Assembly (NCBI GenBank): GCA_038233215.1
Contig: JBBSML010000008.1
Span: 1 to 64,000, forward strand
Reading direction: 5' to 3'
Source: JACDBZ01 sp038233215
Lineage (GTDB): Bacteria > Chloroflexota > Limnocylindria > QHBO01
Length of the DNA: 64,000 nt
Shown here: in pieces, positions 25,124-32,606 of the stretch
How positions within the stretch are numbered: position 1 is the stretch's first letter
Layout: each line of letters begins with the position of its first letter
Position numbers and translations under genes: made by a program
The notes under the pieces: generated by a model
Database searches by the model: none
Told to the model about the DNA's origin: nothing
Seen by the model: the letters and a program-made list of their open reading frames with translations, nothing else

Positions 25124-26688
25124 GCTGCGATCGTCCGCAGCGCGAGCTCGAGCTCGGCATCGGTCACGTCGTCCACCTCGATGACCCGGCCGACGTCCAT
25201 CGGCAGGATCCAGCGCTGGCGACCGGCGCGCCGCTTCTTGTCGCCGAGCATCGCCGACTTCACCGCCGCCGCGTCGAACGAGCGACCGATCTTGAAGCCA
25301 AGCCGAACGAGGAGCGCATCGAGGCGAGGGGCAAACTCGGGACGGGCTCCGCGGCCTGCGGCAATGGCAGCGACGGCCCGCATGCCGAGCGCGACCGCGG
25401 CGCCGTGGGGAAGATGGTATCCACTCTCGATCTCGAGCCCGTGACCGATCGTGTGGCCGAGGTTGAGCGTCCGGCGCTCGCCGGCTTCGAATGGGTCGCG
25501 CTCGCAGACCCGCAGCTTGAGACGGGCACTGCGCTCGAGAATCGCATATCGGGCGGCCTCATCGGTCCGCAGGGCCTGTCGTCCGCGGCCCTCGAGCAGG
25601 CGCCACAGCGTCGGGTCGCCGATGATCGCCGCCTTGATCGACTCTGCCATTCCATCGCGCCGCAGCCGGACCGGGAGAGAGCGCAGGGCGGCGACGTCGG
25701 AGATGACCGCGACCGGCGGCCAGAAGGCCCCCACCGCATTCTTGGCGCCGCTGAGGTCGACCGCCACTTTTCCGCCGATGGAGCTGTCGGCCTGGGCCAG
25801 CCATGTGGTGGGCACATGGACGAGCGGCAGGCCGCGAGCGTACAGGGACGCGGCGGTCCCGGCCAGGTCGCCGATGGTGCCGCCGCCGACGGCGATCAGG
25901 GGTGTATCGCGCTCAACTCGCTCGGCCGCCAGCCATTCGAGGATGACCTCCAGCGACCGCAGGCGCTTCGCTCGCTCGCCAGCACGCACGGGCAGGCAGG
26001 CGTTGGACTGGAGTGCGTGGACCAGATCGGGTGCCGCCTCGACCAACCGCTGATCCATGACGGCGACGCCGGCCGGCACCTCGTCCGCAACATCGACCCC
26101 CATTACCACGCGCGTCAGCTGCGGTCCAATCGGATGATGCCGGTCGACCTCGGCATCGAGCAGGCGCCGGCCGTGCACTGGCCTCAATTCCGCGATCAGG
26201 TGGTCAGCGACCGCCTCCGGCGACCCGGGTGAATCGAGGCGGAAGTCGGCCGCACGATACACGGGCGCGCGTTCCGCCAGCACCGCGGCGAGGCGTTCGG
26301 CGCCGTAGGGCTCGAGCGTCGGACGTGGTACGGCATCGGCGCGGAGCCGTTGCAGGAGCTCATCTGACGCCACGTTCAGCCAGGCCACGGTGCCGTGGTG
26401 CCAGAGTGCCCATCGGTTGAGTGGATCAAGGGCCGCGCCACCTCCCGTCGCGATCACAGCACCGGACACCTCGCATGCCTCAGCGACCGCTATTGCCTCC
26501 GCGGCGCGGAGGGCACGCTCCCCATGCCGCTCGAGATAGACGGGCACCGGCATTCCGAGCCGATGTGCCACGAGGTCATCGGTGTCGACGAATGCTCGTC
26601 CCAGCCGTTCGGCCACCAGGCGCCCGACGGTCGACTTGCCGCTGGTCGGCATGCCCACCAGGACGATGCCGGAACCTGTTTCAGGCAT
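25120..26688 (-). CDS. Shikimate kinase-3-dehydroquinate synthase fusion
   Basis: A 522-residue bifunctional protein. The N-terminal shikimate kinase (about 1-170) has the P-loop GMPTSGKST, the shikimate-binding region FVDTDDLVAHRLG and IATGGGAAL. The C-terminal 3-dehydroquinate synthase (about 180-520) has VGGGTIGDLAG, PTTWLAQADSSIGGK and zinc-ligand region LNLGHTIGHGLE. It therefore performs steps 2 and 5 of the pathway (AroK plus AroB). The ATG at 26688 overlaps the aroE stop by 8 bases; 11 further in-frame codons upstream lie inside aroE and are rejected. A linker of about 10-15 residues separates the domains. Confidence 0.94.
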   Translation of the reverse strand: MPETGSGIVLVGMPTSGKSTVGRLVAERLGRAFVDTDDLVAHRLGMPVPVYLERHGERALRAAEAIAVAEACEVSGAVIATGGGAALDPLNRWALWHHGTVAWLNVASDELLQRLRADAVPRPTLEPYGAERLAAVLAERAPVYRAADFRLDSPGSPEAVADHLIAELRPVHGRRLLDAEVDRHHPIGPQLTRVVMGVDVADEVPAGVAVMDQRLVEAAPDLVHALQSNACLPVRAGERAKRLRSLEVILEWLAAERVERDTPLIAVGGGTIGDLAGTAASLYARGLPLVHVPTTWLAQADSSIGGKVAVDLSGAKNAVGAFWPPVAVISDVAALRSLPVRLRRDGMAESIKAAIIGDPTLWRLLEGRGRQALRTDEAARYAILERSARLKLRVCERDPFEAGERRTLNLGHTIGHGLEIESGYHLPHGAAVALGMRAVAAIAAGRGARPEFAPRLDALLVRLGFKIGRSFDAAAVKSAMLGDKKRRAGRQRWILPMDVGRVIEVDDVTDAELELALRTIAA

Positions 26689-27442
26689 CCGCGCCGTCGC
26701 CGAGCTCGCCGCGCAGGGCATCCCGCATCACGTCAACCGGTGCCTCCCGGTCCGTCCACAGGGTGAAGCTGAGCGCAGCCTGGCGCAGCAACATTCCGGC
26801 ACCTCCACGGGCGCGGGCTCCGGCCGCACGGGCGTCCCGTATGAGCCGGCTTGGACTGGGCCGATAGACCAAGTCGAGCACCGCCATCTCAGCCCGCAGG
26901 AGGTTGGCGGGCACGGGCGTCTCGTCCGACTCGGTGCCGATCGGCGTCGCGTTGACGAGCAGCTGCGCCGTCATCAGCGCACCGGGCATGTTGGCCCATC
27001 GCATGCGGTCGAGCACCAGCACGGCGTCGCAGCCCGTGGACTTCAGGGCGTCGACCGCGGCTCGCGACGCGCCGCCCGAACCGAGCACGACCGCGCGCCT
27101 GATGGTCGGTGGTAGCTCGGCGCGGAGCGCGGCGAGATCCGTGTTGCGAGCGACCAGGCGGTCATCGTAGCGAACGATCGTGTTCGCTGCACCGAGGCGT
27201 CGGACCTCTGGGCCCAGCTCGTCGACGAGGCTGCAGACGGTCACCTTGTGCGGCCTGGTCACGTTCGCGCCGATGCGGTCGCTCGCGCGCAATGCCTCGA
27301 CTTCAGAGGCGAGTGCTTCGGCGGTCACGTCCCGCAGCTCGTAGCGCGCGTCCAGGTCGAGCGCGGCGAAGGCCGCGTTGTGCATGGCGGGCGACGCGGA
27401 ATAGCCGATCTCGTGGCCGAGCAGCACGGCGAGAGCGGTCAT
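26681..27442 (-). CDS. aroE: Shikimate dehydrogenase (divergent)
   Basis: A 253-residue enzyme, slightly short for the family. The substrate site is recognisable: SASPAMHN, the catalytic Lys in NVTRPHK and the catalytic Asp in ARNTDLAAL. Two signatures deviate: NVTxPxK has Arg at x, and the usual NTDG continues as NTDL. The NADP-binding motif is VVLGSGGASRAAV. It lies between aroC and the aroK-aroB fusion with short overlaps and is the only AroE in the operon, so it is probably functional. Quinate/shikimate dehydrogenase specificity cannot be excluded. Confidence 0.88.
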   Translation of the reverse strand: MTALAVLLGHEIGYSASPAMHNAAFAALDLDARYELRDVTAEALASEVEALRASDRIGANVTRPHKVTVCSLVDELGPEVRRLGAANTIVRYDDRLVARNTDLAALRAELPPTIRRAVVLGSGGASRAAVDALKSTGCDAVLVLDRMRWANMPGALMTAQLLVNATPIGTESDETPVPANLLRAEMAVLDLVYRPSPSRLIRDARAAGARARGGAGMLLRQAALSFTLWTDREAPVDVMRDALRGELGDGADA

Positions 27443-28632
27443 CGCGTCGGGCGGCGCGTTCGCCGGCGACGGCGTGCCACGGCCGCGCGCAGATCACCGA
27501 TGACGTCGCCTCCGAGGGAGTAGAGGAGTTCGTCTGCCAGCACGAGCGCCACCATCGCCTCGCCGACGATTGCCGCACGCGGCAGTACGGTGACGTCGGA
27601 GCGCTCGATGTGCGCGCGGCCCGGCTCGCCGGTCTCCATGTCGAGGCTCGGCAGGGGACTTCGCAGCGTCGACACCGGCTTCTGGGCGGCCCGCACGATG
27701 ATCGGCTCGCCGTTGCTGATGCCGCCCTCGATCCCTCCCGCGCGATTCGTCCGGCGCGCCCAGCCCGCGGCCTCGGCATCCACCACGTCATGCACGCTGC
27801 TTCCACGGCGCTGGACGGTGCCGAAACCCAGGCCGATCTCGACGCCCTTCACGCCAGGAATCGCCATCGCGGCTCCGGCCAGCAGCCCGTCCAGGCGGGT
27901 GTCCCATTCGGACGAGGAGCCCAGTCCGATCGGCGTGCCCTCGACCACCACCACGAACGAGCCGCCGATCGAATCGCCGGCCTCCTTCGCCGCATCGACC
28001 TCGGCGAGCATCGCCCGTTCGGCGTCGGGGTCGGGGCAGCGCAGGGGTGAAGGTTCGGCGAGATCGCGTGCCAGCCACCCGTCGGGAATGGCTGACAGCA
28101 CGTCGTCCGCATCGGGGAAGGCGCGGATCGGGCCGAGCTGATCGACGAAGCTCCAGATTCGGACCCCGCAAGTGGCAAGCAGCTGTCGGGCCAGCGAACC
28201 CGCCACGACGCGCGGGGTGGTGGACCGCGCGGATGCACGCTCGAGCACGTTCCGAACGTCATCGGTGTCGTATTTCAGTGCCCCGGCAAGGTCGATGTGC
28301 CCCGGCCGGGCACGCGTGATCGGCTTCGGACGCCGATCGGTCGGTATCGGCTCGATCGACATGCGCTCCGTCCAGTTTTCCCAGTCGCGGTTGTCGACCG
28401 CGAAGCCGACCGGCGAGCCCAGCGTGCGTCCGTACCGAATGCCAGCCGTCCAGCGCACACGGTCGCGCTCGATCTGCATACGTCGACCGCTGCCATAGCC
28501 ATGCTGTCGCCGCCTCAGGTCGCGGTCGACGTTCCGCGTACTGACCTGCATGCCGGCTGGCAGCCCCTCGAGGATTCCCGAAAGCCCGGGTCCGTGCGAC
28601 TCGCCGGAGGTGAGCAGACGGAGGCGCCTCAT
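27439..28632 (-). CDS. aroC: Chorismate synthase
   Basis: FMN-dependent enzyme of 397 residues forming chorismate from EPSP. It opens RLLTSGESHGPGLSGILEGLPAG-like (first motif GESHGPGLSGILEG). Other family segments seen are RRQHGYGSGRRMQIE, DLAGALKYDTDDVRNVLERASAR and the C-terminal GGISNGEPI. The length fits the shorter bacterial type. Position between aroA and aroE, with 4-base overlaps on both sides, fits the pathway. Confidence 0.95.
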   Translation of the reverse strand: MRRLRLLTSGESHGPGLSGILEGLPAGMQVSTRNVDRDLRRRQHGYGSGRRMQIERDRVRWTAGIRYGRTLGSPVGFAVDNRDWENWTERMSIEPIPTDRRPKPITRARPGHIDLAGALKYDTDDVRNVLERASARSTTPRVVAGSLARQLLATCGVRIWSFVDQLGPIRAFPDADDVLSAIPDGWLARDLAEPSPLRCPDPDAERAMLAEVDAAKEAGDSIGGSFVVVVEGTPIGLGSSSEWDTRLDGLLAGAAMAIPGVKGVEIGLGFGTVQRRGSSVHDVVDAEAAGWARRTNRAGGIEGGISNGEPIIVRAAQKPVSTLRSPLPSLDMETGEPGRAHIERSDVTVLPRAAIVGEAMVALVLADELLYSLGGDVIGDLRAAVARRRRRTRRPTR

Positions 28633-29909
28633 GTCTGCACGGTCGCCAGATGGTCCCAGAAACCGGGATAGGAAACTGCGACGCAGTCCGGATCATCGAG
28701 CTCCACCGCTGACGCCACTCCCGTGAGCGCCGCGATGGCGAAGGCAATCGCGATCCTGTGATCCCCGTGCGTGATGATCCGCGCACTACGCGGCGAGCCC
28801 CGGCGTATGCGCCAACCGTCGGAGCGCTCCTCCACCTGTGCGCCGATGGCCGCCAGTCCGGCGACGACCGCGGCGATGCGGTCCGTCTCCTTCACTCGGA
28901 GCTCAGAGGCGTCTCGCACCTCGGACGCCCCTTCCACGGATGCCATGGCGATCGCGATCAGGGGCAGCTCGTCGATCAGCTCTCCAACCTCGGCGCCGCT
29001 CACATCGACGGGGTGAAGCGGGCTCCCGCCGCGGACCGAGATCTCTCCCACGGGCTCCGGCCCGCTGACGGCGGTGACGCGCGTCTTGATCGAGACGCCC
29101 ATGCGCTGGAGAAGGCCAACAAGGGCCAGCCGGGTCGGATTCAGGCCGACCTCCATCATGGTCAGCTCAGCGTCGGGATGAAGGGCAGCGGCCACCAGCC
29201 ACGCGGATGCCGCCGAGGGGTCGCCCGGGACCGTCAGCTCGAACGGCCGCGGGCGTGCCGGCCCGGTCACCGTCGTCACCAGGCCATCGCGGTGAATCGG
29301 CACGTCCATCCACGCCAGCATGCGCTCGGTGTGGTCGCGCGTCGGTCCCGGGCTCTCGATCGTCGTTTCACCGGTAGCTCCCATGCCGGCCAGGACGGCG
29401 GCCCCGAGAAGTTGGGCACTGGCCATCGGCAATCGGTGTGCTGCCCGCACCAATCCGTCCCGTCCGACGATGCTCAGCGGGGCATGACCATCGGTGGTCG
29501 TGACCTCCGCGCCGGCCCCTCGAAGGAGCGTTGCCACGCGCTCCATGGGGCGGGCGCTAAGTGATGCGTCGCCGTCAAGCCTGACCGCCAGCGGCATGCC
29601 CGCGATCGCGCCGGCGAGTAAGCGCATGGTGGTACCGGAGTTACCGCAGTCCAGCGCCCCGCCGCGCGATGGACGGCCACTGATCATGTAGTGCTCCGCG
29701 GAGTTGTCGATCGACACGCCGAGGGTCCGCAGGCACTCCAGCGTGCTCACGACGTCGCGTCCGGGGGAGCGCATGCTGATGGTGCTCGGCCCTCCCGAGA
29801 GCGCTCCGAAGATGAGCGCGCGATGCGCAATCGACTTGTCGGCTGGCAATGCGAGCCGACCGCGCAGCCGCTCGGCCGGAGTGATCGGCAAGGCGGTCGA
29901 AACGGGCAT
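28629..29909 (-). CDS. aroA: 3-phosphoshikimate 1-carboxyvinyltransferase (EPSP synthase)
   Basis: A 426-residue two-domain enzyme. It shows LPADKSIAHRALIFGAL, the LDCGNSGTTMRLLAG motif and, near the C-terminus, ELRVKETDRIAAV, which contain the PEP and shikimate-phosphate contacts. The ATG overlaps the stop of the DAHP synthase gene (TGATG). The sequence after the GNSGTTMR motif (residues about 95-100) keeps a Gly-rich loop typical of the ordinary enzyme; glyphosate sensitivity class was not assessed. Confidence 0.95.
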   Translation of the reverse strand: MPVSTALPITPAERLRGRLALPADKSIAHRALIFGALSGGPSTISMRSPGRDVVSTLECLRTLGVSIDNSAEHYMISGRPSRGGALDCGNSGTTMRLLAGAIAGMPLAVRLDGDASLSARPMERVATLLRGAGAEVTTTDGHAPLSIVGRDGLVRAAHRLPMASAQLLGAAVLAGMGATGETTIESPGPTRDHTERMLAWMDVPIHRDGLVTTVTGPARPRPFELTVPGDPSAASAWLVAAALHPDAELTMMEVGLNPTRLALVGLLQRMGVSIKTRVTAVSGPEPVGEISVRGGSPLHPVDVSGAEVGELIDELPLIAIAMASVEGASEVRDASELRVKETDRIAAVVAGLAAIGAQVEERSDGWRIRRGSPRSARIITHGDHRIAIAFAIAALTGVASAVELDDPDCVAVSYPGFWDHLATVQT

Positions 29910-31258
29910 CAGGGTCTGGGTCCGGCCGCGGCGGCCTCCGCTTCGGTCACCGACTGGGCGTGCCTGCGCTGGACCGATCGCGACGCGCGCAGTAGCGCGT
30001 CGAAGACCATCGTCAGCTCGACCGGCGTCATCGGTCCGTCGGTTCCGCGCGCCGCCCGCTCGAGGAGGGCTCGCTCGCGGCGCACATCGTGCCCGTGTGC
30101 GCCGACATCTCGTCGTCTCTGCACCTCCAGAGCGAGCGAGGCTCGTTCCTGGACCATCGCGGCCAGGCGCGCGTCGAGCTCGTCGATCCGGTCGCGCACA
30201 TCACCGATCTCCTCGGTCGCGTCTGGGGCGGCCTCAGGAGCCGGTGGCGCATCGATGGATCTGACGAACTGGAGTCGCCGCAACTCGTCCATGAGCGCCC
30301 CGAAATCCTCGAAGCCGAGGCTCTGGTCGCCGTCCGATCGGGCGTTGGCCGGATCAGGATGGACCTCGATGATCAGGCCATCGGCCCCAACGGCGGCGCC
30401 CGCAAGCGCCATCGGCGCAACCAGCGCCCGGTGGCCGGTGCCGTGGCTGGGGTCGACGATGATCGGCAGGTGCGTCCGTGACCGAAGAACGGGCACCGCC
30501 GACAGGTCGAGCGTGTTGCGGGTGGCGGTCTCGAAGGTGCGAATGCCGCGCTCGCACAGGATCACGTTCGGGTTGCCGGCCGACAGGATGTACTCGGCCG
30601 CGAGCAGCCACTCCTCGATGGTGGCCGACAGGCCGCGCTTCAGGAGGACCGGGCGGCGACTCTGTCCCACCGCCTTGAGGAGAACGAAATTCGCCATGTT
30701 GCGTGCGCCGACCTGCAGGATGTCGACGTGCTCCTCGAAGGCCGGGACGTCGGCGGGATCCACTACCTCGGAGATGACCGGCAGGCCGTATTCGTCATGC
30801 GCCTCGTGCAGGAGCTTCAGGGCGGGGAGGCCCAGCCCCTGGAACGCGTAGGGCGAGGTGCGTGGCTTGAAAGCACCGCCGCGCAGGACGCGGGCACCCT
30901 CGCGCTTGACGGCACGGGCGGTCTGCATGAGCTGCTCGCGCGACTCGACCGCGCAGGGACCGGCCATGACGACCAGCTCCTGCCCCAGGCCCAGTTCCAC
31001 GCCGTTGACGCGCACCCGGGTCCGCTCGGGCTGGTGCTCGGAGCTGGCCAGCTTGTACGGCGAGCTGATGCGGATCACCTGCTCCACCCCTTCCAGGGTG
31101 CCCAGGTGCGCGACGCTCTCGAGGTCGCTGCCAACGACGCCGATCACGGTGCGTTCCTCGCCCACGCTGATGAACGCCTCGAGCCCGTGCTCCTCGACGG
31201 TGCGCCTGACCCCGTCCACTTCGCCTTGCGTCGCCGTCGGACGCATCACCACGATCAT
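29909..31258 (-). CDS. aroF: DAHP synthase with C-terminal chorismate mutase domain
   Basis: A 449-residue protein. An N-terminal ferredoxin-like regulatory domain (about 1-75) precedes a type I-beta DAHP synthase barrel (about 95-340; MAGPCAVES, RGGAFKPRTSPYAFQG, QVGARNMANF, IIVDPSHGTGHR). It ends in an AroQ-type chorismate mutase helix bundle (about 365-440; IDELDARLAAMVQERASLA). The gene symbol follows the aroF naming used for this type. The mutase would give prephenate for PheA and could mediate feedback control, as in other DAHPS-CM fusions. The ATG at 31258 is chosen; a 27-codon upstream extension would be encoded by the attenuator hairpin. Confidence 0.93.
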   Translation of the reverse strand: MIVVMRPTATQGEVDGVRRTVEEHGLEAFISVGEERTVIGVVGSDLESVAHLGTLEGVEQVIRISSPYKLASSEHQPERTRVRVNGVELGLGQELVVMAGPCAVESREQLMQTARAVKREGARVLRGGAFKPRTSPYAFQGLGLPALKLLHEAHDEYGLPVISEVVDPADVPAFEEHVDILQVGARNMANFVLLKAVGQSRRPVLLKRGLSATIEEWLLAAEYILSAGNPNVILCERGIRTFETATRNTLDLSAVPVLRSRTHLPIIVDPSHGTGHRALVAPMALAGAAVGADGLIIEVHPDPANARSDGDQSLGFEDFGALMDELRRLQFVRSIDAPPAPEAAPDATEEIGDVRDRIDELDARLAAMVQERASLALEVQRRRDVGAHGHDVRRERALLERAARGTDGPMTPVELTMVFDALLRASRSVQRRHAQSVTEAEAAAAGPRP

Positions 31259-31290
31259 CGGTCTTGCCTTTCCGCTTCTACCCTTCCGCT

Positions 31291-31330
31291 GGGGGAAACA
31301 AAAGACGCAGGAGCTTTCGCTTCCTGCGTC
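31291..31330 (-). terminator. Attenuator terminator in the aro leader
   Basis: On the minus strand GACGCAGGA (31322-31330) pairs perfectly with TCCTGCGTC (31304-31312), with an inner GC/GC pair around a GAAA loop, followed by TTTTGTTT. It ends 33 bases before the aroF ATG. Upstream, GCGGGTACAAG (31373-31383) can pair with CTTGTGCCCGC (31332-31342), giving a second, earlier stem next to the leader-peptide stop. Confidence 0.88.
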
Positions 31331-31382
31331 TGCGGGCACAAGTGCCAGTGCTGGCGAGATCTACTCGCCTGCCTTGTACCCG

Positions 31383-31409
31383 CTAGCCATAAAACCACGT
31401 GTATGTCAT
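31383..31409 (-). CDS. aro operon leader peptide MTYTWFYG
   Basis: An eight-codon frame reading Met-Thr-Tyr-Thr-Trp-Phe-Tyr-Gly-stop. Four of its seven residues after Met are aromatic, and all three aromatic amino acids occur. Its stop codon lies at the foot of a stem (31332-31383) that precedes the terminator, so stalling at any Tyr, Trp or Phe codon could change folding. There is no Shine-Dalgarno. A TAGGCT -10 box is 9 bases upstream, so initiation on a nearly leaderless RNA is expected. It is too short for ordinary gene finders. Confidence 0.85.
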   Translation of the reverse strand: MTYTWFYG

Positions 31410-31418
31410 GTGCCGCGG

Positions 31419-31448
31419 AGCCTAGTCGCCTTGGTAGGCCGATGTCAA
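31419..31448 (-). promoter_or_regulatory. Promoter of the aro operon
   Basis: On the minus strand a consensus TTGACA (31443-31448) is followed after 18 bases by TAGGCT (31419-31424). Transcription would begin within a few bases of the leader-peptide ATG at 31409. The trpE promoter has the same layout: TTGACG, 18 bases, TAGCAT. Confidence 0.75.
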
Positions 31449-31527
31449 CGTCTACCAACGTCGGGTAGTGCCGTCGCGCCAGGCACGAAACCAATGATCG
31501 CGAACCACATGCGCCGAACGAGGACGC

Positions 31528-32286
31528 TCACTCGGCGTTCCAGGTTGCGCCCGTAGTCAAGGGATCCTCCGGATGCGAGAGCCGGTCTGCATCGGCTGTT
31601 GACAGGGAAGTCCGGCCTCCATCGACCGTCCAGACCGCGCCGGTGACATAGGAAGCCTCCTGGCCGATGAGGAATGCGATGACCGCGGCCACCTCCTCCG
31701 CGGTTCCCATCCGGGCCAGTGGCACGTCCGTGCGGCGGTCGGCTGGGAGCAGGCGCTCGTCGAAGTCGGTGGCGATGGCACCCGGAGCGACGACGTTGAC
31801 CCGCACGCCATCGGGTGCGCCGATGACTGCGAACGAGCGAGCCAGCCCTTCGAGCCCGGCCTTGGCGGCGGCGTAGGCAGGGGATCGCAGCGAGCCCTCG
31901 ACCGCCCCGACGATGCTGCCGACCAGCACGACCGAACCGCGCGCGGCGACCAACGAGGGCATGCAGATCCGGAGCGCGTCGTACGGCGCGGTCAGGTCGA
32001 TCCCGATGACCTCATCCCAGTGCTCTCGGCTCTCCCACGGTCCCGATGGCGGGATGCCGGCCGAGCAGATCAGGCCGTTCAGCGAGCCTTCGCATCGGTC
32101 CAGAGCAGAGGCAAGAAGCGAAGCATCGCCCGCATCGCCGACCAGCAGCTCGACCCCATCCACAGACGCCTCTGTCCTGTCGATGCCGACCACGCGCCAG
32201 CCCTCGGCGGCCAGGCGTTCAGCAGTCGCGCGCCCAATGCCGGCGGCTGCGCCGGTGACGATTGCGTTCTTCGTCGGATCGGTCAT
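31528..32286 (-). CDS. SDR-family oxidoreductase
   Basis: Classical short-chain dehydrogenase of 252 residues, cytoplasmic, with TGAAAGIGRA, an acidic residue at the end of the second strand (GIDRTE, suggesting NAD(H) preference), CSAGIP, and YAAAKAGL with the catalytic Tyr and Lys. The substrate is unknown; 3-oxoacyl-ACP reductase-like and polyol dehydrogenase-like members share these features. It lies between the divergent trp leader and the aro promoter, but the aro operon has its own promoter past this stop. The C-terminus has a 25-residue hydrophilic extension. Confidence 0.87.
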   Translation of the reverse strand: MTDPTKNAIVTGAAAGIGRATAERLAAEGWRVVGIDRTEASVDGVELLVGDAGDASLLASALDRCEGSLNGLICSAGIPPSGPWESREHWDEVIGIDLTAPYDALRICMPSLVAARGSVVLVGSIVGAVEGSLRSPAYAAAKAGLEGLARSFAVIGAPDGVRVNVVAPGAIATDFDERLLPADRRTDVPLARMGTAEEVAAVIAFLIGQEASYVTGAVWTVDGGRTSLSTADADRLSHPEDPLTTGATWNAE

Positions 32287-32329
32287 TCAGGCGCCATGGT
32301 GACGGATCGGGTCAATCGAGGTACTGACC

Positions 32330-32359
32330 TTGACGGAATATTCGTTGCGAACCTAGCAT
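32330..32359 (+). promoter_or_regulatory. Promoter of the trpE T-box transcript
   Basis: TTGACG at 32330-32335 and TAGCAT at 32354-32359 are separated by 18 bases, the same layout as the aro promoter. The predicted transcript starts near 32366, just before the T-box stem I. Confidence 0.72.
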
Positions 32360-32365
32360 GCGGCT

Positions 32366-32590
32366 CCAAGTGAAGACGGCGTCGACCGGAACGAGTACCC
32401 GATCGCACGGCCACCGCAGCGAGCCGGGATGGTGCAAGCCGGCGTGGTCGCATCGGCGAATGGACCCGCGAGCCTGGCTGGCCACCGTTAGCATCGGCCA
32501 ATCATGAGCGCGGACTCGTGTCGGGTCCGAACGAAGGGTGGCACCGCGGAATCGAGCCTCCGTCCCTGACCAGATGGAGGCTTCGTTGTA
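32366..32590 (+). ncRNA. T-box riboswitch, tRNA-Trp specific, upstream of trpE
   Basis: The hallmark T-box sequence AAGGGTGGCACCGCGG is at 32534-32549 and is followed by CGTCCCT (32561-32567), the usual partner of the antiterminator. Stem I shows the AGTA S-turn (32394-32397), an apical GATGGTGCAAGCCGGC (32428-32443) and, on the 3' side, GAA-TGG-ACC with the specifier TGG (Trp) at 32461-32463. The TGGC bulge would pair with a GCCA tRNA end, fitting the G discriminator of bacterial tRNA-Trp. The alternative hairpin AGCCTCC/GGAGGCT (32555-32582) followed by TTCGTTGT is the terminator. Uncharged tRNA-Trp should therefore turn on trpEG. Confidence 0.93.
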
Positions 32591-32606
32591 CCCGAGAGCA
32601 GTACTC

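Noticed and set aside
31259..31339. 27-residue N-terminal extension of the DAHP synthase
   Set aside because: It would be encoded by the attenuator hairpin and T-tract; homologous proteins start at the MIVVM sequence.
31445..31510. 21-codon frame beginning MWFAIIGF as the aro leader peptide
   Set aside because: It lies upstream of the consensus TTGACA promoter and across it, so it is probably not in the aro transcript; the MTYTWFYG frame is better placed.
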